A DNA stretch of 5,236 bases from an uncultured Kingella sp. (GTDB lineage Bacteria > Pseudomonadota > Gammaproteobacteria > Burkholderiales > Neisseriaceae): the NCBI GenBank assembly GCA_916720425.1, contig CAKARD010000095.1:1-5236 (forward strand), written 5' to 3'. A program made the position numbers and the translations under genes. Shown here one piece after another: positions 1 to 5,236 of the stretch. The notes under the pieces were generated by a model that saw only the letters and a program-made list of their open reading frames with translations, was not told where the DNA came from and made no database searches. Position 1 is the first letter of the stretch; each line of letters opens with the position of its first letter.

Positions 1-442
1 CAATCATTGCCGCCAAAGTGGTGGATTTACCCGAACCTGTTGGACCCGTTACCAAAACCAGACCACGTGGTGTATCCGCAATTTTTTGGAAGATGCGCGG
101 TGCTTTCAATTCTTCCAAAGTCAACACTTTGCTGGGAATCGTCCGCAATACAGCAGCAGGCCCACGGTTGGTATTAAATGCATTCACACGAAAACGCGCC
201 ACATTAGGTAACTCAAACGAAAAGTCGGTTTCCAAATTTTGTTGATAATTTTTGCGCTGCAAGTCGTTCATAATGGAACTAATCATGTTACCGACTTGTT
301 CAGCGCTCATCTCAGGCAAATTAATGCGGCGCACATCACCGTGTACGCGTATCATAGGGGGCAAACCAGCTGATAAGTGTAAGTCTGAGGCTTTGTTCTT
401 TACACCAAAGGCAAGTAAATCGGTAATTTGCATTTCACTCAT
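1..442 (-). CDS. pilT: Type IV pilus retraction ATPase PilT, N-terminal part (cut by left window edge)
   Basis: PilT is a cytoplasmic hexameric ATPase of the GspE/PilT secretion-ATPase family. It powers disassembly of the type IV pilus, giving twitching motility and DNA uptake. About 147 of the usual 345 or so residues are visible. The N-terminal domain carries the PilT-typical stretch KNKASDLHLSAGLPPMIRV (about residues 15-33), then DFSFELPNVARFRVNAFN, RTIPSKVLTLEEL, and the Walker A motif GPTGSGKST at residues 133-141, where K139 is the predicted nucleotide-binding lysine. The Asp box, Walker B and His box lie beyond the left edge. I chose the ATG at 442-440 because AGG (complement of 451-453) sits 8 bases upstream. 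A second ATG three codons in (433-431) would match the length I recall for Pseudomonas PilT but lies too far from that site. PilT rather than PilU is favoured by the ASDLHLSAG and RTIPSKV wording. It lies downstream of ilvE on the same strand, with about 100 bases between. Confidence 0.95.
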   Translation of the reverse strand, partial: MSEMQITDLLAFGVKNKASDLHLSAGLPPMIRVHGDVRRINLPEMSAEQVGNMISSIMNDLQRKNYQQNLETDFSFELPNVARFRVNAFNTNRGPAAVLRTIPSKVLTLEELKAPRIFQKIADTPRGLVLVTGPTGSGKSTTLAAMI

Positions 443-450
443 GGTAAAAA

Positions 451-453
451 CCT
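451..453 (-). promoter_or_regulatory. Ribosome binding site of pilT
   Basis: On the minus strand the sequence reads AAAAGG, followed by 8 bases (complement of 443-450) and then ATG. This supports the upstream of two closely spaced in-frame ATGs as the pilT start. It directly abuts a tetranucleotide repeat. Confidence 0.6.
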
Positions 454-469
454 TTTATTTATTTATTTA
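454..469. repeat. Tetranucleotide repeat (TTTA)4 in the pilT leader
   Basis: Four exact tandem TTTA units are seen on the plus strand (TAAA on the coding strand of pilT), with extra T-rich sequence on both sides up to position 476. The tract lies immediately upstream of the pilT ribosome binding site and shares bases with the best -10 candidate at 466-471. It may be no more than AT-rich intergenic composition. Its position makes length variation potentially relevant to pilT expression. Confidence 0.7.
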
Positions 470-494
470 TATTTTTCAGGCTTAGGGATCGAAA
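466..494 (-). promoter_or_regulatory. Weak candidate sigma-70 promoter for pilT
   Basis: On the minus strand TATAAA (complement of 466-471, five of six consensus bases) is preceded after 17 bases by TTTCGA (complement of 489-494, three of six). Transcription would begin near 459, leaving a very short leader that still contains the ribosome binding site. The -35 match is poor and the region is AT-rich, so this could be chance. pilT could instead be reached by read-through from ilvE. Confidence 0.25.
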
Positions 495-506
495 AGGCGT
501 ATCCCT
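484..506. repeat. Inverted repeat (hairpin) between ilvE and pilT
   Basis: AGGGAT at 484-489 is the exact reverse complement of ATCCCT at 501-506, with an 11-base loop between. On the minus strand the hairpin would form in RNA about 40 bases after the ilvE stop codon. No uridine run follows the stem in either direction, so it does not look like a canonical intrinsic terminator. It could stabilise the 3' end of the ilvE message or be a weak attenuator before pilT. The rest of the gap (443-546) holds no gene that I can see. Confidence 0.5.
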
Positions 507-546
507 TTGCGCGGAGTACATGGCAGGAGGCGTGGTTACTGTATTA

Positions 547-1491
547 TTATGCAATGAAAGTGAGCCAATGTTCATATTTGGGGTTACGTCCTTGCACAAT
601 ATCAAAAAAGCGTTGTTGAATTTCTGTCGTCAATGCGCCTCGCTCACCGATACCAATTTGACGATTGTCAATTTCACGTATCGGTGTAACTTCAGCAGCC
701 GTTCCCGTAAAGAACACTTCATCAGCAATATACAATTCATCACGCGTAATACGTTTTTCTATAACTTGTAGGCCCATATCAGCGGCAATAGCAATCACGG
801 TACGTCGTGTAATGCCGTCCAATGCCACATCTAAAGCTGGGGTATATAACACGCCATTTTTCACAATAAAAATATTCTCACCCGAACCTTCTGCAACATA
901 GCCTGTTGAATCTAACAAAATTGCTTCATCATAACCGCCCTGCTGTGCTTCAGTGTTTGCCATAATAGAATTCATATAATTACCATTAGCTTTGGCTTTG
1001 ATCATTGTAATGTTTGGATGATGGCGAGTAAAACTACTAATTTTACAGCGAATGCCTTTTTTCATGCCTTCTTCACCCAAATACGCACCCCACGCCCAAG
1101 CGGCCACAATAACTTGAACATCATCAGCTTTAGGCGCAATGCCTAATTTATACGATCCATAAAACGCCATAGGACGCAAATAACAAGATTGCAAATGATT
1201 TTCACGCACCACATCAATATGCGCTTGATTAATCACTTCGTGGCTAAAGGGTAAAGTCATACCTACAATTTTGGCAGAATTAAACAAACGCGTTGTGTGA
1301 TCATGCAAACGGAAAATAGCGGTCCCTCTGTCGGTTTCATAAGCACGAACACCTTCAAACACGCCCATACCATAATGTAAAGTATGCGTTAAAACATGGG
1401 TTTGGGCATCACGCCATTCTACTAATCGGTTGTTATACCAAATTTTGCCATCGCGGTCGCTTAATGCGGTAGTCGGCATAGGTGTACTCAT
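547..1491 (-). CDS. ilvE: Branched-chain amino acid aminotransferase (class IV, PLP-dependent)
   Basis: This cytoplasmic enzyme catalyses the last step of valine, isoleucine and leucine synthesis, moving an amino group from glutamate to the matching 2-oxo acid. The 314 residues equal the usual IlvE length. Fold-type IV hallmarks are visible: HYGMGVFEGVRAY at about 39-51, K167 in AKANGNY as the predicted PLP Schiff-base lysine, Y172, E201 in VAEGSGEN as the predicted partner of the PLP ring nitrogen, and GTAAEVTPIREID at about 263-275 for phosphate and substrate binding. The K-Y and K-E spacings (5 and 34) equal those I recall for E. coli IlvE. The GMGVFEGVRAY form and length favour IlvE over D-amino acid transaminase or aminodeoxychorismate lyase. 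AGGA, 10 bases upstream, supports the ATG at 1491; an in-frame ATG at codon 5 is an alternative. The gene is divergent from lapA, so its promoter should lie in 1492-1628. Confidence 0.96.
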   Translation of the reverse strand: MSTPMPTTALSDRDGKIWYNNRLVEWRDAQTHVLTHTLHYGMGVFEGVRAYETDRGTAIFRLHDHTTRLFNSAKIVGMTLPFSHEVINQAHIDVVRENHLQSCYLRPMAFYGSYKLGIAPKADDVQVIVAAWAWGAYLGEEGMKKGIRCKISSFTRHHPNITMIKAKANGNYMNSIMANTEAQQGGYDEAILLDSTGYVAEGSGENIFIVKNGVLYTPALDVALDGITRRTVIAIAADMGLQVIEKRITRDELYIADEVFFTGTAAEVTPIREIDNRQIGIGERGALTTEIQQRFFDIVQGRNPKYEHWLTFIA

Positions 1492-1501
1492 AATTCTTCT
1501 T

Positions 1502-1505
1502 TCCT
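1502..1505 (-). promoter_or_regulatory. Ribosome binding site of ilvE
   Basis: AGGA on the minus strand lies 10 bases before the ATG of ilvE. It decides for the first ATG over the in-frame ATG four codons later. Confidence 0.55.
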
Positions 1506-1532
1506 TATATCTAAAATATCTAATCAGATTAT

Positions 1533-1550
1533 TCTTAAACAGGTTTAAGA
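1533..1550. repeat. Perfect 8-base inverted repeat, possible operator
   Basis: TCTTAAAC at 1533-1540 and GTTTAAGA at 1543-1550 are exact reverse complements separated by AG. The symmetry and the position between two divergent genes suit a dimeric regulator. It overlaps the -35 of the lapA promoter candidate (1536-1541) and would lie upstream of ilvE. No T run follows, so it is not a terminator. The regulator is unknown. Confidence 0.5.
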
Positions 1551-1564
1551 TATCTAATTATACA
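1536..1564 (+). promoter_or_regulatory. Candidate sigma-70 promoter for lapA-lapB
   Basis: TAAACA (1536-1541) and TATACA (1559-1564), each four of six consensus bases, are separated by 17 bases. Transcription would start near 1571, giving a leader of about 58 bases before lapA. The matches are modest and other pairings exist. The overlap with the inverted repeat would let a bound regulator block it. Confidence 0.3.
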
Positions 1565-1615
1565 CGTGCTATCAAAAATCGTTTACACTAGCGTGCATTT
1601 TCTACCCGATTATTT

Positions 1616-1619
1616 GGAG
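1616..1619 (+). promoter_or_regulatory. Ribosome binding site of lapA
   Basis: GGAG lies 9 bases before the ATG at 1629. It decides for this start over an in-frame ATG at 1566, which has no Shine-Dalgarno-like sequence. Confidence 0.7.
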
Positions 1620-1628
1620 TATTTTATT

Positions 1629-1904
1629 ATGAATTTATTTTATATCCTTGTGAAACTGTTTATATTGGTGGTATTACTGGTATTTGCCTATATCAATATC
1701 CATGAAACAACATTCTTTTACGCCCCAAATCAACCGATACAATTGCCTTTAATTGTCATTTTATTTGGCGCATTTGTAGCGGGGAGTATCTTTGGCTTAT
1801 TTACATTATTCGGGCGCTTGATTCGTTTACGTGCAGAGAATTCACGCCTACGTTCAGAATTAGAAAAAGCCTCTCATGTAAATACACAAGACATTTCTAA
1901 ATAA
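1629..1904 (+). CDS. lapA: Lipopolysaccharide assembly protein A (LapA, DUF1049 domain)
   Basis: This is a small inner-membrane protein that partners LapB. In E. coli LapA/LapB act with FtsH in the turnover of LpxC and so balance LPS synthesis against phospholipid. The 91 residues (E. coli 102) show a first hydrophobic helix at about 3-22, a short loop with NIHETTFFY (matching the N-x-x-V-T-F-x-Y type motif of the family), and a second helix at about 40-62 containing small residues (GAFVAGSIFG). A charged, heptad-like tail follows at about 63-82 (RLIRLRAENSRLRSELEK), a likely cytoplasmic coiled coil. The ATG at 1629 was chosen because of the GGAG at 1616-1619. A longer version from 1566 would add 21 residues across the leader. 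The identification rests on topology, length, the short motif and above all the adjacent lapB, since sequence identity in this family is low. Confidence 0.9.
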   Translation: MNLFYILVKLFILVVLLVFAYINIHETTFFYAPNQPIQLPLIVILFGAFVAGSIFGLFTLFGRLIRLRAENSRLRSELEKASHVNTQDISK

Positions 1905-1906
1905 GG
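1903..1906 (+). promoter_or_regulatory. Ribosome binding site of lapB overlapping the lapA stop
   Basis: AAGG at 1903-1906 overlaps the lapA TAA stop (1902-1904) and lies 8 bases before the lapB ATG. This arrangement favours translational coupling of the two genes. Confidence 0.65.
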
Positions 1907-1914
1907 TTGTATTT

Positions 1915-3105
1915 ATGGAAAATATAGATGCAACATGGATTTTGATGTGTCTAATTATTTTGCTGCCTGTATTTTTTGTATTGGGCTGGGCTTCAGCACG
2001 CATAGACATGAAAACCGTGTTACAACAAGCCAAACAAATACCGTCTGGGTTTTATACCATTTTAGGTGCGTTAGTGGATAAAAATACAGCGCGTGCAGCA
2101 CAAGATCTTTCTGAATTATTAGAACAACAACCAGAATTACAAGCGCAAAATATCTTTGATCTCAACTTAACCTTAGGTAAATTGTATCGCCAACGCGGTG
2201 AAAATGATAAGGCAATTATCTTGCATAAAAACTTGTTGGACAATCCTGATATTGTAAAGGAAAAACATGAACGTGTATCCTATGAATTGGGATTAGATTA
2301 CAAAAGCGCAGGCTTGGTTGATAGAGCAGAACAAATGTTCTTAGCATTGCAAAATGGTAACATGAGCCAACAAGCTAATGAATTATTGTTAAATATTTAT
2401 CAGCAAGATCGAGATTGGGAAAAAGCCATTCAAACAGCTCAATTATTGGCACATGATGCTCAAACATATCAATTTGAAATTGCTCAATTTTATTGTGAAA
2501 TGGCACAAGAAAAACTGTTTCAATCTCAATTTGATTTGGCACGAGACTATGTGCAACATGCATTAAATGCAGATAAAAAATGCACTCGCGCTAATATGAT
2601 TTTGGGAGATATTGAGCAAAAACAAGGCAATTACACCACCGCCATTGCCGCATATAGTGCAATAGAAAAGCAAAATTATGCTTATTTAAGCATGATTGCC
2701 GAGCGCTTATACGATGCTTATGAAGCACAAGATAAGGCTCATGAAGGCTTAGAAGTTCTGATTGGTTATGCTAAAACTTTCATACAATTAGATTTGATTG
2801 ATACAATTTATGATAAAGCGTTATTGATTTATGGAGAGTCCAAAGCTAATCAGTTGGCTATTGAGCTTATCCGTATCAAACCAAATTTAACCAGTGTATA
2901 TCGTTTATTGAGCTTGCAAATGAGCGATTTAAACCCAATGTGGAAAGCTGATGCAGACATGATGCGTAATGTTATTGGACAGAAATTACAAAAAAGTATG
3001 ATGTATCGTTGCCATCATTGTCATTTTAAATCACAAATCTATTTTTGGCATTGTCCCGCGTGTAATAAATGGGCAACCTTTACGCCCAATAAAATTGAAG
3101 TATAA
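1915..3105 (+). CDS. lapB: Lipopolysaccharide assembly protein B (LapB/YciM), TPR protein with zinc knuckle
   Basis: LapB is an inner-membrane-anchored cytoplasmic adaptor. In E. coli it brings LpxC to the FtsH protease and is itself controlled by PbgA/YejM, limiting LPS synthesis. The 396 residues compare with 389 in E. coli. They show an N-terminal membrane helix at about 8-27, then a run of TPR-like helical pairs at about 82-110, 119-148, 152-181, 186-219, 223-252 and 256-288. GKLYRQRGENDKAIILHKNLL and LGLDYKSAGLVDRAEQMF are clear TPR segments. A C-terminal rubredoxin-like knuckle carries C366, C369, C380 and C383 (CHHC, then WHCPAC), matching the YRCxxC...WHCPxC ending known in YciM. All four zinc ligands are present. 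It lies 10 bases after lapA in the same operon and is followed by a hairpin terminator. The extra histidines H367, H368, H370 and H379 around the knuckle are mildly unusual. Confidence 0.96.
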   Translation: MENIDATWILMCLIILLPVFFVLGWASARIDMKTVLQQAKQIPSGFYTILGALVDKNTARAAQDLSELLEQQPELQAQNIFDLNLTLGKLYRQRGENDKAIILHKNLLDNPDIVKEKHERVSYELGLDYKSAGLVDRAEQMFLALQNGNMSQQANELLLNIYQQDRDWEKAIQTAQLLAHDAQTYQFEIAQFYCEMAQEKLFQSQFDLARDYVQHALNADKKCTRANMILGDIEQKQGNYTTAIAAYSAIEKQNYAYLSMIAERLYDAYEAQDKAHEGLEVLIGYAKTFIQLDLIDTIYDKALLIYGESKANQLAIELIRIKPNLTSVYRLLSLQMSDLNPMWKADADMMRNVIGQKLQKSMMYRCHHCHFKSQIYFWHCPACNKWATFTPNKIEV

Positions 3106-3136
3106 AAAACAGCCCAACTCATTTGGGCTATTTTTT
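3104..3136. terminator. Bidirectional intrinsic terminator between lapB and maeB
   Basis: AGCCCAA (3111-3117) pairs exactly with TTGGGCT (3123-3129) around a 5-base loop CTCAT. A run of six T (3131-3136) follows on the plus strand. A run of six A (3104-3109) precedes the stem, which becomes a U run for transcripts arriving from maeB on the minus strand. The A run includes the last bases of the lapB stop codon. It therefore serves both convergent transcripts, the plus-strand lapA-lapB message and the minus-strand maeB message. The whole gap of 44 bases (3106-3149) holds nothing else. Confidence 0.9.
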
Positions 3137-3149
3137 AATGTCGCTAAAA

Positions 3150-5236
3150 TTAACGTTGTTGTGCATCAACTGCCGCTAAAGCAGCCATATTTACAATACG
3201 TCGAACGGTAGACATGGGCGTTACAATATGTACGGGTGCATTCAATCCCATTAAAATAGGACCTACGGTAACACCATTGGTGGCATTGACACGTAATAAA
3301 TTATAGCTAATATTGGCCGCTTCTACATTGGGCATAACTAACAAATTGGCTGACCCTAATAATGTTGTTTCTGGGAAAATCTGACGACGCAGTGTCTCAT
3401 TTAATGCTAAATCTGCTTGCATTTCGCCATCAATTTCCAGTGCCGAATCTAACTGACGCACACGTTCTAAAACTTCTCGCATTTTCTTGCTGTCTGCATT
3501 TTGGTGTGATCCATAATTAGAATTGGTTACCAAGGCGACTTTAGGTTCAATGCCAAAACGTTTCATTTCACGTGCACACATTAATGTGCCTGCCGTTAGT
3601 TGCTCAACCGTAGGTTCATCAACAACATAAGTGTCTGCAATAAAGAAATTGCCTTTATTAGAAATTAATGCATTCATTGCAAAGGCATTTTTCTCAGGAT
3701 TGTCATAACCAATCACATCGGTTAATACTTTAAAATGATCACGCCAACGTCCTACAACGCCACATACCAAACCATCAGCATGACCCAATTTTACTAAACA
3801 CGCTCCCACTAAAGTATGATTAGCAAGTAAGCGTTTTCGTGCCATTTCTTCGGTGACACCCGCGCGTTTTTGCTGATCGTAATACAATTTCCAGCTCTCT
3901 TCATAGTAAGGATTATTGAGCAAATCCACAACTTCAAAATCTTTACCAATTTGAATGGCTAAACCTTGTGCATTTAGACGCTCTATAATGACCTCTTGAC
4001 GGCCAATTATTACAGGATAGGCCAGTTTTTGTGTTGCTAAATATTGCGCTGCATGCAATACACGATCATCATCACCTTCTGCTAAGACAATACGCTTGAT
4101 ATTTTTTTTCGCTTGTTCAAATACGGGACGCATAAACATGCTGGTTTTGTAGATTTGCGCACTTAATTTTTCAGCATAGGCACTTAAATCTTCAATCGGA
4201 CGTGTGGCCACCCCGCTTTGAGCAGCAGCTTTAGCAACAGCAGGCGCAATGCGTGAGATAAGGCGTGGATCAAACGGTTTAGGAATCAAATATTCTGCAC
4301 CAAATTTTAATTCAGCCCCACCATAAGCTCCTGCCACAACATCATTGGCTTCTTCCATAGCCAAATCAGCAATAGCACGAACCGCAGCCAGTTTCATGGC
4401 TTCGTTAATTTCAGTTGCACCACAATCTAATGCACCACGAAAAATAAAAGGGAAGCATAAAATATTATTGATTTGATTGGGATAATCAGAACGGCCTGTG
4501 CCGATGATCACATCTGGACGAGCCTCTTTGGCAACAGGTGGCAAAATTTCTGGATTGGGATTCGCCATCGCAAAAACAATAGGATGATCTGCCATGGTTT
4601 TGAGCATTTCGGGTGTGAGCAAATTGGCACCAGATAAACCTAAAAATAAATCTTTACCCACCACTGCATCAGCCAAAGTGCGTTGACCGTTATCAACAAT
4701 AGCATACTGAATTTTGGTTTCATCCATGCGTTCACGATCTTCACGTGTTTGATAAATCACGCCTTTTGAATCACACATGGTTACATTTTCACGTTTCAAA
4801 CCCAACTCTACCAAAAGATTGGTACAAGCGATTGCTGCTGCACCTGCCCCTGAAACCACCAACTTAGCATCCTCGATACGTTTGTTAACAAAACGCAAAC
4901 CATTCAAAATGGCTGCCGCAGTCACAATAGCCGTGCCGTGTTGATCATCATGAAAAATAGGAATGTTACAACGTTCACGTAATTTTTTTTCAATATAAAA
5001 GCATTCAGGGGCTTTGATGTCTTCCAAATTCACACCGCCAAATGTTGGCTCCAGCGCAGCAATAATTTCTACTAATTTATCGGGATCCTTTTCATTGATT
5101 TCAATATCAAAAACATCAATATTAGCAAAGCGTTTAAATAATACCCCTTTACCTTCCATAACAGGTTTACCCGCCAATGCACCAATATTACCCAAACCTA
5201 ATACTGCCGAACCATTAGAAATCACGGCAACCAAAT
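3150..5236 (-). CDS. maeB: NADP-dependent malic enzyme with C-terminal phosphotransacetylase-like domain (N-terminus cut by right window edge)
   Basis: MaeB decarboxylates L-malate to pyruvate and CO2 with reduction of NADP, linking the TCA cycle to pyruvate and supplying NADPH. There are 694 full codons in the window, counting the TTG at 5234-5232 as 1. The E. coli protein has 759 residues and its matching leucine is about residue 66, so roughly 65 residues lie beyond the edge, including the SPGVA region with the catalytic tyrosine. That TTG is an internal leucine (context NLVAVISNG), not a start. Seen here are VLGLGNIGALAGKPVMEGKG at 11-30, NLEDIKAPE at 69-77 and FHDDQHGTA at 94-102 (metal-binding acids E71, D72 and D96/D97 by family analogy). 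Also seen are the dinucleotide-binding GAGAAA at 129-134, CDSKGVIY at 154-161, and ANPNPEI at 224-230. The phosphotransacetylase-like half begins near 367 (FMRPVFEQAKK) and ends with MPNVEAANISYNLLR and VTVGPILMG. In E. coli MaeB this half senses acetyl-CoA rather than catalysing. It is convergent with lapB and shares its terminator. Confidence 0.97.
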   Translation of the reverse strand, partial: LVAVISNGSAVLGLGNIGALAGKPVMEGKGVLFKRFANIDVFDIEINEKDPDKLVEIIAALEPTFGGVNLEDIKAPECFYIEKKLRERCNIPIFHDDQHGTAIVTAAAILNGLRFVNKRIEDAKLVVSGAGAAAIACTNLLVELGLKRENVTMCDSKGVIYQTREDRERMDETKIQYAIVDNGQRTLADAVVGKDLFLGLSGANLLTPEMLKTMADHPIVFAMANPNPEILPPVAKEARPDVIIGTGRSDYPNQINNILCFPFIFRGALDCGATEINEAMKLAAVRAIADLAMEEANDVVAGAYGGAELKFGAEYLIPKPFDPRLISRIAPAVAKAAAQSGVATRPIEDLSAYAEKLSAQIYKTSMFMRPVFEQAKKNIKRIVLAEGDDDRVLHAAQYLATQKLAYPVIIGRQEVIIERLNAQGLAIQIGKDFEVVDLLNNPYYEESWKLYYDQQKRAGVTEEMARKRLLANHTLVGACLVKLGHADGLVCGVVGRWRDHFKVLTDVIGYDNPEKNAFAMNALISNKGNFFIADTYVVDEPTVEQLTAGTLMCAREMKRFGIEPKVALVTNSNYGSHQNADSKKMREVLERVRQLDSALEIDGEMQADLALNETLRRQIFPETTLLGSANLLVMPNVEAANISYNLLRVNATNGVTVGPILMGLNAPVHIVTPMSTVRRIVNMAALAAVDAQQR

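Larger units (their letters stand above)
1492..1628. promoter_or_regulatory. Divergent intergenic region between ilvE and lapA
   Basis: These 137 bases must hold the start signals for ilvE (leftward) and lapA-lapB (rightward). The ilvE side is very AT-rich and packed with repeats. It contains a perfect 8-base inverted repeat (1533-1550), the palindrome TAATC-A-GATTA (1521-1531), and three copies of ATATCTA (1507-1513, 1516-1522, 1550-1556). On the minus strand the clearest -10-like hexamer with room for a leader is AATAAT (complement of 1528-1533), without a convincing -35. I do not recognise the operator of a known regulator. Confidence 0.55.

Noticed and set aside
18..485. Plus-strand open frames at 18-245 and 252-485
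   Set aside because: They are antisense to pilT, whose conserved residues and Walker A motif are unambiguous, and their translations resemble nothing I recognise.
665..901. Plus-strand open frame inside ilvE
   Set aside because: It is a shadow of the well-conserved ilvE coding strand.
1534..1612. Heat-shock (sigma-32) promoter upstream of lapA, as known for E. coli
   Set aside because: CTTAAAC and CCCGATTA only partly resemble the -35 and -10 boxes and are far too widely separated to work together. No properly spaced pair was found.
1566..1628. Longer lapA start at the ATG at 1566, adding 21 residues
   Set aside because: It has no Shine-Dalgarno-like sequence, its extension is not membrane-like, and the ATG at 1629 has GGAG at 9-base spacing and gives the expected family topology.
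2052..2563. Minus-strand open frames inside lapB at 2052-2243 and 2375-2563
   Set aside because: They are antisense to clear TPR repeats, have no visible ribosome binding site, and have Cys- and Phe-rich shadow-like composition.
5232..5234. TTG as the start codon of the malic enzyme
   Set aside because: It encodes the internal leucine of the conserved NLVAVISNG segment. About 65 residues including the catalytic tyrosine region are expected upstream, and the visible AT before it fits the end of an Asn codon.
1..5236. Mobile element, CRISPR array, tRNA/rRNA gene or novel defence-like system
   Set aside because: I found no regularly spaced repeats, transposase or integrase fragments, cloverleaf-like sequence or unknown gene cluster. 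Every sizeable open frame on the coding strands belongs to a recognised family.

Overview
The window looks like an ordinary chromosomal housekeeping segment of an AT-rich gammaproteobacterium. LapA and LapB occur together in this class, LapB keeps its typical C-terminal rubredoxin-like zinc knuckle, the malic enzyme is the long MaeB hybrid type, and PilT and IlvE read as gammaproteobacterial forms from memory of Pseudomonas and E. coli proteins. Genus cannot be fixed from the sequence alone. A free-living, type IV pilus-bearing, low-GC lineage (for example something in or near the Thiotrichales) is a guess.

Layout from left to right: (1) the N-terminal third of pilT, the type IV pilus retraction ATPase, on the minus strand and cut by the left edge just after its Walker A motif; (2) a gap of about 100 bases with a (TTTA)4 tract, a hairpin and a weak promoter candidate; (3) complete ilvE, a branched-chain amino acid aminotransferase, on the minus strand; (4) a 137-base divergent intergenic region with a perfect inverted repeat, a second small palindrome and a heptamer present three times; (5) the plus-strand pair lapA-lapB, 10 bases apart, certainly an operon; (6) a compact hairpin terminator flanked by A and T runs, serving both convergent sides; (7) maeB on the minus strand, complete at its C-terminus and cut by the right edge about 65 residues short of the expected start.

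Functionally the genes are separate modules. LapA/LapB are inner-membrane proteins that tune lipopolysaccharide synthesis (through FtsH-mediated turnover of LpxC in E. coli). IlvE makes leucine, isoleucine and valine. MaeB converts malate to pyruvate with NADPH production, and pyruvate feeds the branched-chain pathway, but nothing in the sequence shows shared control. PilT drives pilus retraction.

I found no mobile element, CRISPR array, RNA gene or candidate novel system. The items worth a second look are small: the structured ilvE-lapA divergent region, the tetranucleotide repeat in the pilT leader, the hairpin between ilvE and pilT, and the degenerate phosphotransacetylase-like domain of MaeB.
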